A stretch of 49,082 bases of DNA from positions 1-49,082 of the forward strand of contig SCRU01000177.1 in assembly GCA_004323695.1 (NCBI GenBank). The letters run 5' to 3'. Below, piece by piece: positions 27,585-36,515 of this stretch (position 1 is its first letter; the number at the start of each line of letters is the position of its first letter). The notes beneath the pieces were generated by a model that worked only from the letters and a program-made list of their open reading frames with translations, was not told where the DNA came from and searched no databases. The stretch is from Burkholderiaceae bacterium (GTDB taxonomy: Bacteria > Pseudomonadota > Gammaproteobacteria > Burkholderiales > Burkholderiaceae_C). Position numbers and translations under genes: made by a program.

Positions 27585-28593
27585 GGTCAATGAATCTCTG
27601 AAGTTCCGGAGGCAGTTCGGCCAGCAGCGCGACGCGCTCGCCGCTGGAGGGATGATCGAACTGTAACCGCCACGCATGCAGGAACATGCGCTTCAGGCCC
27701 GCGTCCCCCCTCTTCTTTTGCAGCAATTTGTTCCGTTCGAAGTCGCCGTATTTGTCATCGCCCGCGATCGGATGTCCCTGGGAGGCCAGATGCACCCGGA
27801 TCTGGTGTGTGCGGCCGGTCTTGATCGTGACTTCCAGCAGTGTGAAGCCCGCGAGCCGCTGCGCCACCCTGACCAGCGTGACCGCGCGCATGCCGTCCGG
27901 ATCGTCCTTGGCCACCACCTTGACGCGGCGCTCGCCCGCCCCATCCCGGCCGGCTGCCAGAAGGTATTTGTGCAGCGACGCATCGATCACTTTTTTCCCT
28001 GCAGGCCACTCGCCCAGCACCAAGGCGAGGTAGGTTTTGCCGGTCTCGCGGCTGCGAAACTGGTCCTGCAACAGCGCAAGCGCGCTGCGTTTCTTGGCCA
28101 CCAGCAAAATACCCGAGGTTTCGCGATCCAGCCGGTGCACCAGTTCCAGAAACCGGGCCTGCGGCCGCGCCCGGCGCAGCTGCTCGATCACGCCGAAGCT
28201 CACGCCGCTGCCGCCATGCACCGCCACGCCGGCCGGCTTGTCGATCGCAAGCAGCCAGTCGTCTTCCAGCAGGGTCGGGAATTCACGGGCCGGCGCCGGG
28301 CTCTGGGCCTTTTCCTGGCCCCGTGCGGACACCCGCATCGGCGGCACACGCACCACGTCGCCGGCGGCGACCCGGCTGTCGGCGCCGGCCCGGCCCTTGT
28401 TGACGCGGACCTCGCCGCTGCGGATGACGCGGTACAGGTGCGTTTTGGGCACGCCCTTGAGGTGGCGCATCAGGAAGTTGTCCAGCCGCTGGCCGGCACC
28501 GTCATCGTCGACCGTGATGAATTTGACTCCCGGCGCGCCATCGGACGCCGCGGCAGGCGCGTGAGCCCCTATAATGTTCTTTACCAGCGACAT
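27562..28593 (-). CDS. rluC: 23S rRNA pseudouridine synthase RluC
   Basis: This 343-residue RluA-family enzyme isomerises uridines 955, 2504 and 2580 (E. coli numbering) of 23S rRNA. An S4 RNA-binding domain covers residues about 35-90 (RLDNFLMRHLKGVPKTHLYRVIR). The catalytic domain carries the Asp in HRLDRETSGILL, and GRTHQIRVHLA is conserved. It is divergent from rne, as in E. coli, which supports the RluC name over related synthases. Confidence 0.93.
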   Translation of the reverse strand: MSLVKNIIGAHAPAAASDGAPGVKFITVDDDGAGQRLDNFLMRHLKGVPKTHLYRVIRSGEVRVNKGRAGADSRVAAGDVVRVPPMRVSARGQEKAQSPAPAREFPTLLEDDWLLAIDKPAGVAVHGGSGVSFGVIEQLRRARPQARFLELVHRLDRETSGILLVAKKRSALALLQDQFRSRETGKTYLALVLGEWPAGKKVIDASLHKYLLAAGRDGAGERRVKVVAKDDPDGMRAVTLVRVAQRLAGFTLLEVTIKTGRTHQIRVHLASQGHPIAGDDKYGDFERNKLLQKKRGDAGLKRMFLHAWRLQFDHPSSGERVALLAELPPELQRFIDHATAPQP

Positions 28594-29101
28594 GTTGTAA
28601 GTGCTTGATTGACTTCAAGTTTAGGGCACCGAACAAAATTCGCTGGCAGGTCGATGCCCTCATGGCCATTGTCTGCAAATCTGGCGCCTGAGCGCCGGAT
28701 GGCACACAAGCGGCGTGGGTCGAGACGACGCAATTGAAACACTGATACGGAATACCCAAATCCGGCAACCTCGCACTACGCACCCGGTTGCCGGCGGACT
28801 CAAGCGAGAAACCTGGTGTTGATGGTGATGATTCAAACCTTATGGCGGTGGCTCCTGCCCCCGCCGTTTGGCATGAAAATGCCTGTAGCCCCCGTCTTTC
28901 GGGCGCTATCAGCTACGCATCTTGTAGCACTACGCTACCTGCGCCCGCTCGCCCGCGTCCAAGCGCCCATGTCTAGGCAGCCGAGCCCCGGCTCGGCATA
29001 GCCGCAGACTCCCCGGCAATTCCCTTCGTTTCAAGGCGTCCGATCAGGCATCGTTGGCCCGCAAGGGGCCTGTGAATGATTTGGATTGAAGGAAGCGCAT
29101 C
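28594..29101 (+). promoter_or_regulatory. rne: rluC-rne intergenic region and structured rne leader
   Basis: This stretch of 508 bases between divergent rluC and rne holds no convincing gene. A TTGACT (28609-28614) could be the rne -35 element, though no strong -10 follows. Downstream are several perfect hairpins: 28683-28696 (GGCGC/GCGCC), 28762-28794 (9-bp stem CCGGCAACC/GGTTGCCGG), 28981-28996 (CCGAGCC/GGCTCGG) and 29056-29070 (GGCCC/GGGCC). It also holds a GCTAY-N7-RTAGC repeat. GAAGGAAG serves as the ribosome-binding site. In E. coli the long rne leader has hairpins through which RNase E cleaves its own mRNA; a similar role is inferred here. Confidence 0.5.
28874..28928. repeat. compound repeat in the rne leader, including 17-nt copy 6
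   Basis: The 3' part (28912-28928) is GCTAC-GCATCTT-GTAGC, matching the other 17-nt inverted repeats. Just before it lies a longer imperfect inverted repeat built from TGTAGC and GCGCTATCAGCTA around a CCCG-TCTTT-CGGG stem. This layout recalls a dispersed repeat that I associate with Comamonadaceae; that link is from memory. Confidence 0.6.
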
Positions 29102-32092
29102 ATGAAACGGATGCTGATCAACGCCACCCAGACGGAAGAACGTCGGCTGGCGATTGTGGACGGGCAAAAACTGCTCGACTACGAAATTGAAATCGAGGGG
29201 CGCGAGCAGCGCAAGGGCAACATCTACAAGGCCGTCGTCACCCGCGTCGAGCCCTCGCTGGAAGCCTGCTTCGTCGACTACGGCGAGGACCGCCACGGCT
29301 TTTTGCCGTTCAAGGAAATCTCCAAGCAGTACTTCGCCCAGGGTGTGCCGGTCAGCCAGGCACGCATCCAGGATGTGATCAAGGAGGGCCAGGAACTGCT
29401 GGTCCAGGTCGAGAAGGAAGAACGCGGCAACAAGGGCGCGGCCCTCACCACCTTTGTCTCGCTGGCGGGACGCTACGTGGTGCTGATGCCGAACAACCCG
29501 CGCGGTGGCGGCGTGAGCCGGCGCATCGAGGGTGACGACCGGGCCGAACTCAAGGAGGCCATGGACCAGCTGGAGTACCCGGCCGGGGCCAGCATCATCG
29601 CGCGCACCGCCGGCATCGGCCGGCAGGCGGCGGAGCTGCAATGGGACCTGAATTACCTGCTCAAGCTGTGGAGCGCGATCGACGGCGCCGGCAAGGGCGG
29701 AAAGGGCGCCTTCCTGATCTACCAGGAATCGAGTCTGGTGATCCGCGCTATCCGCGACTACTTCAACAGCGACATCGGCGACATCCTGATCGACACCGAC
29801 GACGTGTACGACCAGGCCCAGCAGTTCATGGCGCACGTGATGCCCGAGCACGCCGCACGCGTCAAGCGCTACCGCGACGACGCCCCGCTGTTCAGCCGCT
29901 TCCAGATCGAGCACCAGATCGAATCGGCCTACGCCCGCACCGTGCAGTTGCCCAGCGGCGGCGCCATCGTGATCGACCACACCGAGGCGCTGGTCTCGGT
30001 GGATGTGAACTCGGCGCGCGCCATCCGTGGCGGCGACATCGAAGAGACTGCGACCCGCACGAACCTGGAGGCGGCGGACGAGGTGGCGCGTCAGATGCGC
30101 CTGCGCGACCTGGGCGGCCTGATCGTGATCGACTTCATCGACATGGAGGAGTCGCGCAACCGCCGCGACGTGGAAAACCGCCTGCGCGATGCGCTGCGCC
30201 AGGACCGGGCGCGCGTGCAGTTCGGCTCGATCAGCAAGTTCGGCCTGATGGAGATGAGCCGCCAGCGCCTGAAGCCCGCGCTGTCCGAGGGCGCCTCCAT
30301 CCCGTGCCCGCGCTGCGGTGGCTCGGGCCACATTCGCGACACGGAAAGCTCGGCGCTGCAGATCCTGCGCATCATTCAGGAAGAGTCCATGAAGGACAAC
30401 ACCGCCTCGGTGATGTGCCAGGTGCCGGTGGAAGTGGCGTCCTTCCTGCTCAACGAAAAGCGCACCGAGATTGCGAAGATCGAACTCAAGCAGCGCATCA
30501 ATGTGCTGATGGTGCCGAACAAAACGCTGGAAACCCCGAATTACCGGCTCGAGCGCCTGAAGCACGACGACCCGCGCCTGGACGGGCTCGAAGTGAGCTA
30601 CAAGCTGGCCGAGGAAGTCGAAGACCCGACCACCGTGACGCGCCGCTCCCAGGAACGCAGCAACCGGCAGGAACCTGTCATCAAGGGTGTGCTGCCCGAT
30701 GCGCCGGCTCCGGCGGCGGCCGCGCCCCTGCACCCGCCGGCGCCGGTGACGAGTACGGCGCCGGCCACGGTCGCCGCAGTGCCGGCGCCCGCAGAAAGCG
30801 GCTTCCTGGGATGGATCAAGGGCCTGTTCGGCTACCCAACAACGGTCGCCGCGCCCGTCGCGGCCCCGGCCGCAAAGACCAACGACCCCCGCGAGGGTCG
30901 CACCGGGCGCGCCGGCGAAGGCCGCGCTGATCGGGCCGGCCGCGAGGGTGAACGCCGCGACGCACGCCGCGGCGAAGGTCGGGGCGGACGCCGGGGCGAA
31001 GGCCGGGGCGGACGCCGTGGCGAAGGCCGCAGTGACGATCGTGCCGACGTTCAGCGCCGCCCGGAGAGTGCCGCACCCGAGGCCGACACGGAAGGCCAGA
31101 ATCCGCGCGGCGAAGGCCGCTCCGGCCGGCGCGGCGGTGAGCGCCGCAACGATCGCCAGGGACCGCGCGAACGCCGTGACAGCGACACCCGGCCGGCGCC
31201 AGAAAATACAGTGGAGAACGCCCCTGCGACCGACGTGGTGGAAGCGGCGGACAGCGCTGGCGCTGAGCCCAGGCAGGAGCGCCCACCTCGCAATGGCGAG
31301 CGCGGTGAGCGTCGCGAACGGGGCGCCCGGAGCGACCGCGGCGAAAGCCAGCGCCGCAACGACCGTGCGGGCGAACAGGCACCCGGCGTGGACGGCCCCA
31401 ACGACCGGGGTGGTACATCGCTGTCTGCCATGGGTAGCGACGAACCGTCGGGGGAGGCAGCCGCAGAGCGCACCGACGCCCCGCGTGAGCGCCGCTCGCG
31501 CGACCGCTACGGCCGTGACCGGCGCGAGCGCGTCTCGCATGAGACTTCCGATACCCCGGAAACAGCTTCGCCAGGCATGCCGGACGCTCCCCAGGTTGCC
31601 GCCGAAGATACGCCGCTGCAACGCAGGTCGTACTTCGATCGGGCTGCGGTGCCAGGCGCCGAGCCGGCTGCCGTTGAACCGGTCAGCGAGCAGCCCCCGG
31701 TGAACGCGGCAGCAATGGCTCCCACCGCTGCCGCCGCGTCCCCATCCGTGGCACCGACGTCCGTGGCTGCACCCGCGGCCGCTCCTGCAGTCGCCCCGTC
31801 GGCAACCACGATGCCCAGGGTCGGCAGGTTCGAATTGCCCCTGGTCGACCTGACACGGATCGCCGAAGGCTCGGGCCTGCAGTGGGTCAATTCCGATGCG
31901 GCCAAGATCGCCGCGGCCCAGGCCGCCATGGCGGCCGAGCCGCGTGCGGTGCATGTGCCCCGCGAGCGAGCGCCTGTGGTGGTGCCGGACCACGGCCCTC
32001 TGGTGCTGGTGGAAACCAAGCGGGACCTGCGCGAGGTGGCGCTGCCATTCGAGAAACCCACCACGGCCGAAGCCACCGGGGCGAACGGCTAG
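29102..32092 (+). CDS. rne: ribonuclease E
   Basis: This 996-residue endoribonuclease is central to mRNA decay and to rRNA and tRNA processing. The N-terminal half holds the S1 domain (about residues 37-120), the 5' sensor and the DNase I-like catalytic core. The metal-binding Asp residues are in [10 protein letters not shown] and IVIDFIDME. The zinc-link [10 protein letters not shown] tetramerises the enzyme. The C-terminal half is a disordered, Arg-rich scaffold with an 8-residue tandem repeat (RRGEGRGG) at 30965-31029. It ends in a conserved tail ([21 protein letters not shown]) that I associate with Burkholderiales. SD GAAGGAAG supports the ATG at 29102. Confidence 0.97.
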   Translation: MKRMLINATQTEERRLAIVDGQKLLDYEIEIEGREQRKGNIYKAVVTRVEPSLEACFVDYGEDRHGFLPFKEISKQYFAQGVPVSQARIQDVIKEGQELLVQVEKEERGNKGAALTTFVSLAGRYVVLMPNNPRGGGVSRRIEGDDRAELKEAMDQLEYPAGASIIARTAGIGRQAAELQWDLNYLLKLWSAIDGAGKGGKGAFLIYQESSLVIRAIRDYFNSDIGDILIDTDDVYDQAQQFMAHVMPEHAARVKRYRDDAPLFSRFQIEHQIESAYARTVQLPSGGAIVIDHTEALVSVDVNSARAIRGGDIEETATRTNLEAADEVARQMRLRDLGGLIVIDFIDMEESRNRRDVENRLRDALRQDRARVQFGSISKFGLMEMSRQRLKPALSEGASIPCPRCGGSGHIRDTESSALQILRIIQEESMKDNTASVMCQVPVEVASFLLNEKRTEIAKIELKQRINVLMVPNKTLETPNYRLERLKHDDPRLDGLEVSYKLAEEVEDPTTVTRRSQERSNRQEPVIKGVLPDAPAPAAAAPLHPPAPVTSTAPATVAAVPAPAESGFLGWIKGLFGYPTTVAAPVAAPAAKTNDPREGRTGRAGEGRADRAGREGERRDARRGEGRGGRRGEGRGGRRGEGRSDDRADVQRRPESAAPEADTEGQNPRGEGRSGRRGGERRNDRQGPRERRDSDTRPAPENTVENAPATDVVEAADSAGAEPRQERPPRNGERGERRERGARSDRGESQRRNDRAGEQAPGVDGPNDRGGTSLSAMGSDEPSGEAAAERTDAPRERRSRDRYGRDRRERVSHETSDTPETASPGMPDAPQVAAEDTPLQRRSYFDRAAVPGAEPAAVEPVSEQPPVNAAAMAPTAAAASPSVAPTSVAAPAAAPAVAPSATTMPRVGRFELPLVDLTRIAEGSGLQWVNSDAAKIAAAQAAMAAEPRAVHVPRERAPVVVPDHGPLVLVETKRDLREVALPFEKPTTAEATGANG
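30965..31029 (+). repeat. 24-bp tandem repeat inside rne
   Basis: Two full 24-bp units (30965-30988, 30989-31012) and a partial third encode RRGEGRGG repeats in the Arg/Gly-rich part of the RNase E scaffold. The units differ at only a few bases, so copy number may vary between strains. Confidence 0.75.
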
Positions 32093-32130
32093 ACGGCCGG
32101 CGACCCGGCTCCAGGGCGCCGCCACATCCA

Positions 32131-32164
32131 GGGCACCGGGCGCTCGCGCCCGGTGCCCTTTTTT
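32131..32164 (+). terminator. rne: rho-independent terminator after rne
   Basis: GGGCACCGGGCGC and GCGCCCGGTGCCC form a long perfect GC-rich stem with a minimal loop, followed by TTTTTT. The T-run lies over the stop codon of the convergent hemY gene. Read from hemY, no T-run follows the hairpin, so it appears to serve rne. Confidence 0.92.
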
Positions 32165-33461
32165 ACGCCGCCGGATCCAGCTGCGCGGCGCGCTTCCAGG
32201 CCTGGGCCGCCGCGGCTTCATCGCCGCGCTGCTGTGCGAGTTGCGCCAGTGCGCGCCATGCGTTGCGATGCAGCGACAGATCCTGCAACCCGGTCACGGC
32301 CTGCGCCAACAGCAGTTGCGCCCTGCCCCACAGCTGGCGCTTCAGGCAGGTCATGCCCGCCAGGTATTGCAAACGGGCGTCGCGCGGGTTTTGCTGTTGG
32401 GCCGACTCGATGCGGGCCAGCCACGACGCATCCACCGACTCCAGCCCCAGTTCCAGCGCGCGCACCAGCTTGATGCTCTGGTAGTCGCCGAGCCCGGACG
32501 CCGGGCTGCCCGGCGCGGAGACCATGCGCTCCCACAATGGCAACAGCCAGTCGCGCGCAATGTGGGCATCGCCGTGCAGGGCCGCCATGCGCTCGGCCGC
32601 TCCGATCGCGAGCTCGGGCATTTCGCGCTCGCTGCTCTCCAGCGAATTCCAGACCTGCAACAGCTGGGTGGTGTCATACGCGCCATGGATCAGTTCGGTG
32701 GCCAACCCACGCACGATGCTCTGGGCCGCATCGCCCGGAAATGCCCGGTGCTTGGCCAGCAACCGCGCCGTCTCCAGCGCCTCGGCGGTCCGGTGCGCCA
32801 GCCGCGCGGCCTTCAGCTTGATGCGCAACGCGAGCGTGCGGCGCGCCACGCCCATCGGCAGCTCGTCGAGCCACGCGAGCGCGGCCGACGCATCACCATC
32901 ATCGAGCGCCCAGCGGGCCGCTCGCAGCTGTGCGCCTTCGCGCGTTTCCTGTCCAAGCGCCGTATGCCGCTGGGACGGGTCCTCCAGCGCCTGCTTCAGA
33001 TGTTCGTCGCGCGCGGCCCGATCCTGCAGCGCCTGGGCGCCTTCCGCGGCCGCCAGATGCGACAGGGCACGAAACTGCACCGCATTCACCAGTTTCACGC
33101 CCACGCTGCCCAGGGACTGCTCTTGATGCAGGGCGGCTTGCGCCGCCTTGCGGGCCCGGATGAAGCGCCCGGCCAGCAGATAGGACTGCGCGTCCAGCAG
33201 CGACGCGTGCATGGCCCGCTCCTTTTGCTGCGCGCGCCAGCGCTTCGCCTGCCGCGGCAGGTCGAACAGGGCAGCCAGTGCGCGCAGGGCCGAATAGCCC
33301 ACTACAAACGTGGCGAGCAGCAGCAATACCACCAGATTGACCGACAGGTCGACCCGGTACGGCGGCCAGAATATGGTGACCAATCCCTGGTTGGTGCCGG
33401 CGAACAACGCGATGGCCACCGCCGCGCCAAACAGGATCACCAGCCACAACGCGCCGCGCAT
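32163..33461 (-). CDS. hemY: HemY-type TPR membrane protein
   Basis: This 432-residue protein has two N-terminal transmembrane segments (residues about 3-22 and 40-62, with NQGLVTIFWPPYRVDLSVN between them), the HemY_N signature. A long helical region with tetratricopeptide-like repeats follows. It lies last in hemC-hemD-hemX-hemY. This HemY is the proteobacterial inner-membrane protein, not the protoporphyrinogen oxidase named HemY in Bacillus; its exact role in heme synthesis is unclear. Its stop codon is inside the T-run of the rne terminator. Confidence 0.92.
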   Translation of the reverse strand: MRGALWLVILFGAAVAIALFAGTNQGLVTIFWPPYRVDLSVNLVVLLLLATFVVGYSALRALAALFDLPRQAKRWRAQQKERAMHASLLDAQSYLLAGRFIRARKAAQAALHQEQSLGSVGVKLVNAVQFRALSHLAAAEGAQALQDRAARDEHLKQALEDPSQRHTALGQETREGAQLRAARWALDDGDASAALAWLDELPMGVARRTLALRIKLKAARLAHRTAEALETARLLAKHRAFPGDAAQSIVRGLATELIHGAYDTTQLLQVWNSLESSEREMPELAIGAAERMAALHGDAHIARDWLLPLWERMVSAPGSPASGLGDYQSIKLVRALELGLESVDASWLARIESAQQQNPRDARLQYLAGMTCLKRQLWGRAQLLLAQAVTGLQDLSLHRNAWRALAQLAQQRGDEAAAAQAWKRAAQLDPAA

Positions 33462-34535
33462 TTATTGCCCCGCCGCAGCGTTGGCCAGCGCCGCCAGGGT
33501 GTCATCGGCGCGCGGCAACTCCACCGCCCTCATCTGGCTGCGCACCTGTTGCAACAAGCCCGCCACGCGCTGGGTCGTGCGGGACGCCGGATCGAAATAC
33601 CGGTTCACTGCAAGACTCGCGGCCGCCAGGTCGGAACGCGCCGACGCCATCTGGCGCGCCAGCAGGCCGAGCCGCGCATTCAGCAGCTTGAGCTTGAGGT
33701 TCTCGCGCAAAAAGTAAGACTGCTCGGGCGACAGCAGCATCGCCTCGGGCTGGTCGATCCGGCTCACGCGCAGCAGGCTGCCCGCCTCGGTTTTCCAGGC
33801 GTCGAGGACATGCTGCCACCAGCCCGCCGTCTCGGCCACGGGTGGCGGCGACTCGCGACGGCGCGCCTTCGGACTCTCGTCGGCATTGAGCACCGGCATC
33901 TGGTCCACCAGACGCACCAATTCATCGAGCTTGTTCAGCAGGCCCGGCGTGTCCATCACACTGGTTGCCGTGACGCGGTCGATGTCGCGTTCGATGGCCT
34001 GCTGCACGGGCACCAGCCGCGGCTGGGCGGCACGGATCACGCGCTGATCGGCATTTTTCAAAGTGGCCAGCAAGGGCGCGACGCTGCCCGTGATCTGGGA
34101 CTGCTGCTGCGCGAGACGGATAGTCGAATCCAGATCGATCACCAGATTCTCGTCCCGGGTGCGCGACACGCTTTTCACCAGATCGTCCAGCTGGGTGCGC
34201 TGCAGCGCCACTTCACTGAGCCGCTCATCGGCCAGCGCCTGCCTGGCAGCGGTCTGGCGAGCCAGATCCAGCGCCTCTTTCGCCATGCCGTGCGCCTCCA
34301 CGGCCCGCGCACCCGAATCGGCACTCTGGCGCGCCAGCTGGCCCTGAATCAGGGAGAGTTTTTGCCAGAGCAGCGCGCTCGAGAGCAGCGCCAGCCCCGC
34401 GAGCACCGCGAAAACCAGCAGCAGCATGCGCGACAACGGACTGCTCATCGGGGCGCTCACCGGGCCCATGGCCTGCCCCGATGCCGGCGCCGCCGGCGTA
34501 GTGGCGGCGTCAATGCTGGACCCTGTCGTATTCAT
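33462..34535 (-). CDS. hemX: HemX-like membrane protein
   Basis: This protein of about 357 residues has a Pro/Ala-rich cytoplasmic N-terminus, one membrane segment near residues 36-58 (MLLLVFAVLAGLALLSSALLW) and a long coiled-coil-rich region rich in Gln and Arg. This matches the proteobacterial HemX family (once taken for uroporphyrinogen III methylase). It ends one base before hemY starts, so the two are coupled. The ATG at 34535 is chosen over an upstream open stretch that falls in the hemD-hemX spacer. Confidence 0.85.
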   Translation of the reverse strand: MNTTGSSIDAATTPAAPASGQAMGPVSAPMSSPLSRMLLLVFAVLAGLALLSSALLWQKLSLIQGQLARQSADSGARAVEAHGMAKEALDLARQTAARQALADERLSEVALQRTQLDDLVKSVSRTRDENLVIDLDSTIRLAQQQSQITGSVAPLLATLKNADQRVIRAAQPRLVPVQQAIERDIDRVTATSVMDTPGLLNKLDELVRLVDQMPVLNADESPKARRRESPPPVAETAGWWQHVLDAWKTEAGSLLRVSRIDQPEAMLLSPEQSYFLRENLKLKLLNARLGLLARQMASARSDLAAASLAVNRYFDPASRTTQRVAGLLQQVRSQMRAVELPRADDTLAALANAAAGQ

Positions 34536-34578
34536 GGCGAGACGGCGCTCCCCCTTGCAGCGGCGCGGCAAGCCGCGC

Positions 34579-35445
34579 TCATGCGCCCCCCTTCGGGCTC
34601 TCGTCTTTGCTCGGAGTCACGGCGCGCCATGACACCGATTCTATCGACGCCACCAGCTCTTCCAGCGTGGGCCGTGACTCGCAAACAACAGCAAACCCGG
34701 CCCGGCGCGCGGCTGTCGCGATGCGCGGATGGGTCGCCACGGCGCAGGCGCGCCCCCAGTCCTGCGCGGGCATCCATTGCATCAGGTGGTGGACCGCCTG
34801 GGAACTGCTGAACAGCCAGACGGAACCGTCTTGCGCCGCCTCCCGGGCCAGCTCCGCCTGGGACGCGCTGAAAGCCGGCGCGCCGCGCGCGTAGGCCGCC
34901 ACGCTGTCCACCTGAACCCCCGCGCCAGCCAGTTGACGCGCCAGCCACTCGCGCCCGGCGGGACTCGCATCGCCATCACTGCCGCGCACGATCAACACGC
35001 GCGCGCCGTGCGGCAGGCCCGGTCGCACCTGTCGCCATAGCGCCTCGGAGTCGAACTGGGCGCCGGACCCGACGGACGGTGCGCGGATCGCGTGCGCCGG
35101 CACGCCGGCCTCGCGCAGCGCGCGGGCGGTCCCCGGACCGGGCGCCCAGCACTGCGGCAGTGAATCTTGATCTACTCCTGAATGAATAGCTGAAAATACT
35201 GATGGTATATAGGCAATACCATGATTTGATTCAAAAAAATACGCAACCGCATTGGCGCTGACGAACATCACCGCAAAGTACCGGTCCAGTTGCCGCCAGG
35301 CTGATTCGAGGGCTTGCCGCGCCGCCGGGTCCGTGACCGGGCCAATCGCGATCAACGGCAGCGAGACCGCATCGAAACCGCGAACCGACAACTGCTCGCT
35401 CCAGCGCGTTGCCTCGCGCTCGGGGCGGGTCACGATGACGCGCAT
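34579..35445 (-). CDS. hemD: uroporphyrinogen-III synthase
   Basis: This 288-residue enzyme cyclises hydroxymethylbilane to uroporphyrinogen III. Recognisable parts are VIVTRPEREATRW at the start, FVSANAVAYF, APGPGTARALREAGV and LFSSSQAVHHL. HemD is poorly conserved in general. Between the SANAV motif and the APGPGTAR motif there is an AT-rich insert (35161-35240, about 30% G+C) encoding IAYIPSVFSAIHSGVDQDSL, unlike the rest of the gene. The C-terminal residues DESPKGGA come from GC-rich spacer-like sequence. Confidence 0.9.
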   Translation of the reverse strand: MRVIVTRPEREATRWSEQLSVRGFDAVSLPLIAIGPVTDPAARQALESAWRQLDRYFAVMFVSANAVAYFFESNHGIAYIPSVFSAIHSGVDQDSLPQCWAPGPGTARALREAGVPAHAIRAPSVGSGAQFDSEALWRQVRPGLPHGARVLIVRGSDGDASPAGREWLARQLAGAGVQVDSVAAYARGAPAFSASQAELAREAAQDGSVWLFSSSQAVHHLMQWMPAQDWGRACAVATHPRIATAARRAGFAVVCESRPTLEELVASIESVSWRAVTPSKDESPKGGA

Positions 35446-35471
35446 GACCGCAGCCTCGCCCGACCCCTGCG

Positions 35472-36467
35472 CTAGCCCGGCAGCGAACGGGCGCCGCCTG
35501 CGCGCAGTTGCGCCGCGACCCGCTCGCCCAGGGCTTGCGCGGCGGCCAGGTCCGCGACCGCAGCCGCGCCGTGCGCCCGAACCAGTGCGCCGGCCCCATC
35601 GGGGTCGCCCCAGGCGGCGCCAAGTTGCAGATATTCACCGTCGAAGCGGGCAAACGCCGCCAGCGGCATGGAGCAACTGCCGCCCATGGCGCGGCTCACC
35701 GCACGCTCGGCCGCTGTGGCCAGCCAGGTTCCCTGGTGCGCCAGGGGCGCGAGCAGTTCGATCAAGTCCTGGCGCCCGGCGCGCACCTCGATCGCGAGCG
35801 CACCCTGGCCGGCGGCCGGCAACATTTCCGCCGGCTCGAAGCTGGCGCGAATGCGCTCGCCCAGACCCAGGCGCTTCAAGCCGGCGGTGGCCAGCACGAT
35901 GGCATCGAACCAGCCTTCGTCCAGCTTGCGCAGGCGCGTATCGAGGTTGCCGCGCAACGGCTCGATGCGCAGGTCGGGGCGCAGCGCGCGCAGCAGCACA
36001 ATGCGGCGCAGGCTGGACGTGCCCACCGCGGCGCCCCGCGGCAAGTCGGCCAGCGCCGCGTAACGGTTCGATACGAAAGCATCGCGCGGGTCTTCGCGCT
36101 CCATCACGCAGGCCAGCGCGAAGCCCTCCGGCAGATCCATCGGCAGGTCCTTGAGCGAATGCACGGCGATGTCGGCGTCACCATTTGCCAGAGCGACTTC
36201 CAGCTCTTTCACGAACAGGCCCTTGCCCCCCACCTTGCTCAGGCTGCGATCGAGAATCTGGTCGCCTTGCGTAGTCATGCCCAGCAAGGTGGCGCGGCGG
36301 CCGCGCTGTTCCAGCAAAGCCTGGACATGCCCCGCCTGCCACAGGGCCAGGCGGCTTTCCCGGGTGGCAATCACGAGGGGAACGAGGGGGACGCGGTCGG
36401 GCGAAGTCAAATTCGTAACCAGTTGGTAATCTGCATGCGATTCTTGCGTGCGAGCCAATGCTAGCAT
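35472..36467 (-). CDS. hemC: porphobilinogen deaminase (hydroxymethylbilane synthase)
   Basis: This enzyme polymerises four porphobilinogens into hydroxymethylbilane. [15 protein letters not shown] opens the conserved part, VHSLKDLP holds the catalytic Asp, and [11 protein letters not shown] carries the Cys that binds the dipyrromethane cofactor. The start is uncertain: ATG 36467 gives 331 residues with about 30 before the conserved core. A TTG at 36410 would fit the family length better, and a GTG at 36494 is also open. It is divergent from ppc and leads hemCDXY. Confidence 0.92.
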   Translation of the reverse strand: MLALARTQESHADYQLVTNLTSPDRVPLVPLVIATRESRLALWQAGHVQALLEQRGRRATLLGMTTQGDQILDRSLSKVGGKGLFVKELEVALANGDADIAVHSLKDLPMDLPEGFALACVMEREDPRDAFVSNRYAALADLPRGAAVGTSSLRRIVLLRALRPDLRIEPLRGNLDTRLRKLDEGWFDAIVLATAGLKRLGLGERIRASFEPAEMLPAAGQGALAIEVRAGRQDLIELLAPLAHQGTWLATAAERAVSRAMGGSCSMPLAAFARFDGEYLQLGAAWGDPDGAGALVRAHGAAAVADLAAAQALGERVAAQLRAGGARSLPG

Positions 36468-36515
36468 GCACACTCCCCTGCACCGGCAGGCCACGCCGGT
36501 TCACGGCAAGGACAA

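Noticed and set aside
28788-28976. Small open frame in the rne leader
   Set aside because: It crosses dispersed repeats and hairpins, with no conserved sequence or ribosome-binding site.
30965-31029. Short tandem units resembling a CRISPR array
   Set aside because: The units are contiguous with no spacers and code in frame for an Arg/Gly repeat in RNase E.
28973-32221. 1082-residue open frame on the minus strand opposite rne
   Set aside because: It is antisense to RNase E and shows no domains, only compositional Ala/Arg/Gly/His runs. Long antisense frames are expected opposite GC-rich genes.
31896-34811. 971-residue open frame on the plus strand opposite hemY and hemX
   Set aside because: It overlaps the end of rne and two real minus-strand genes, and its sequence is Arg/Gln/His-rich without domains.
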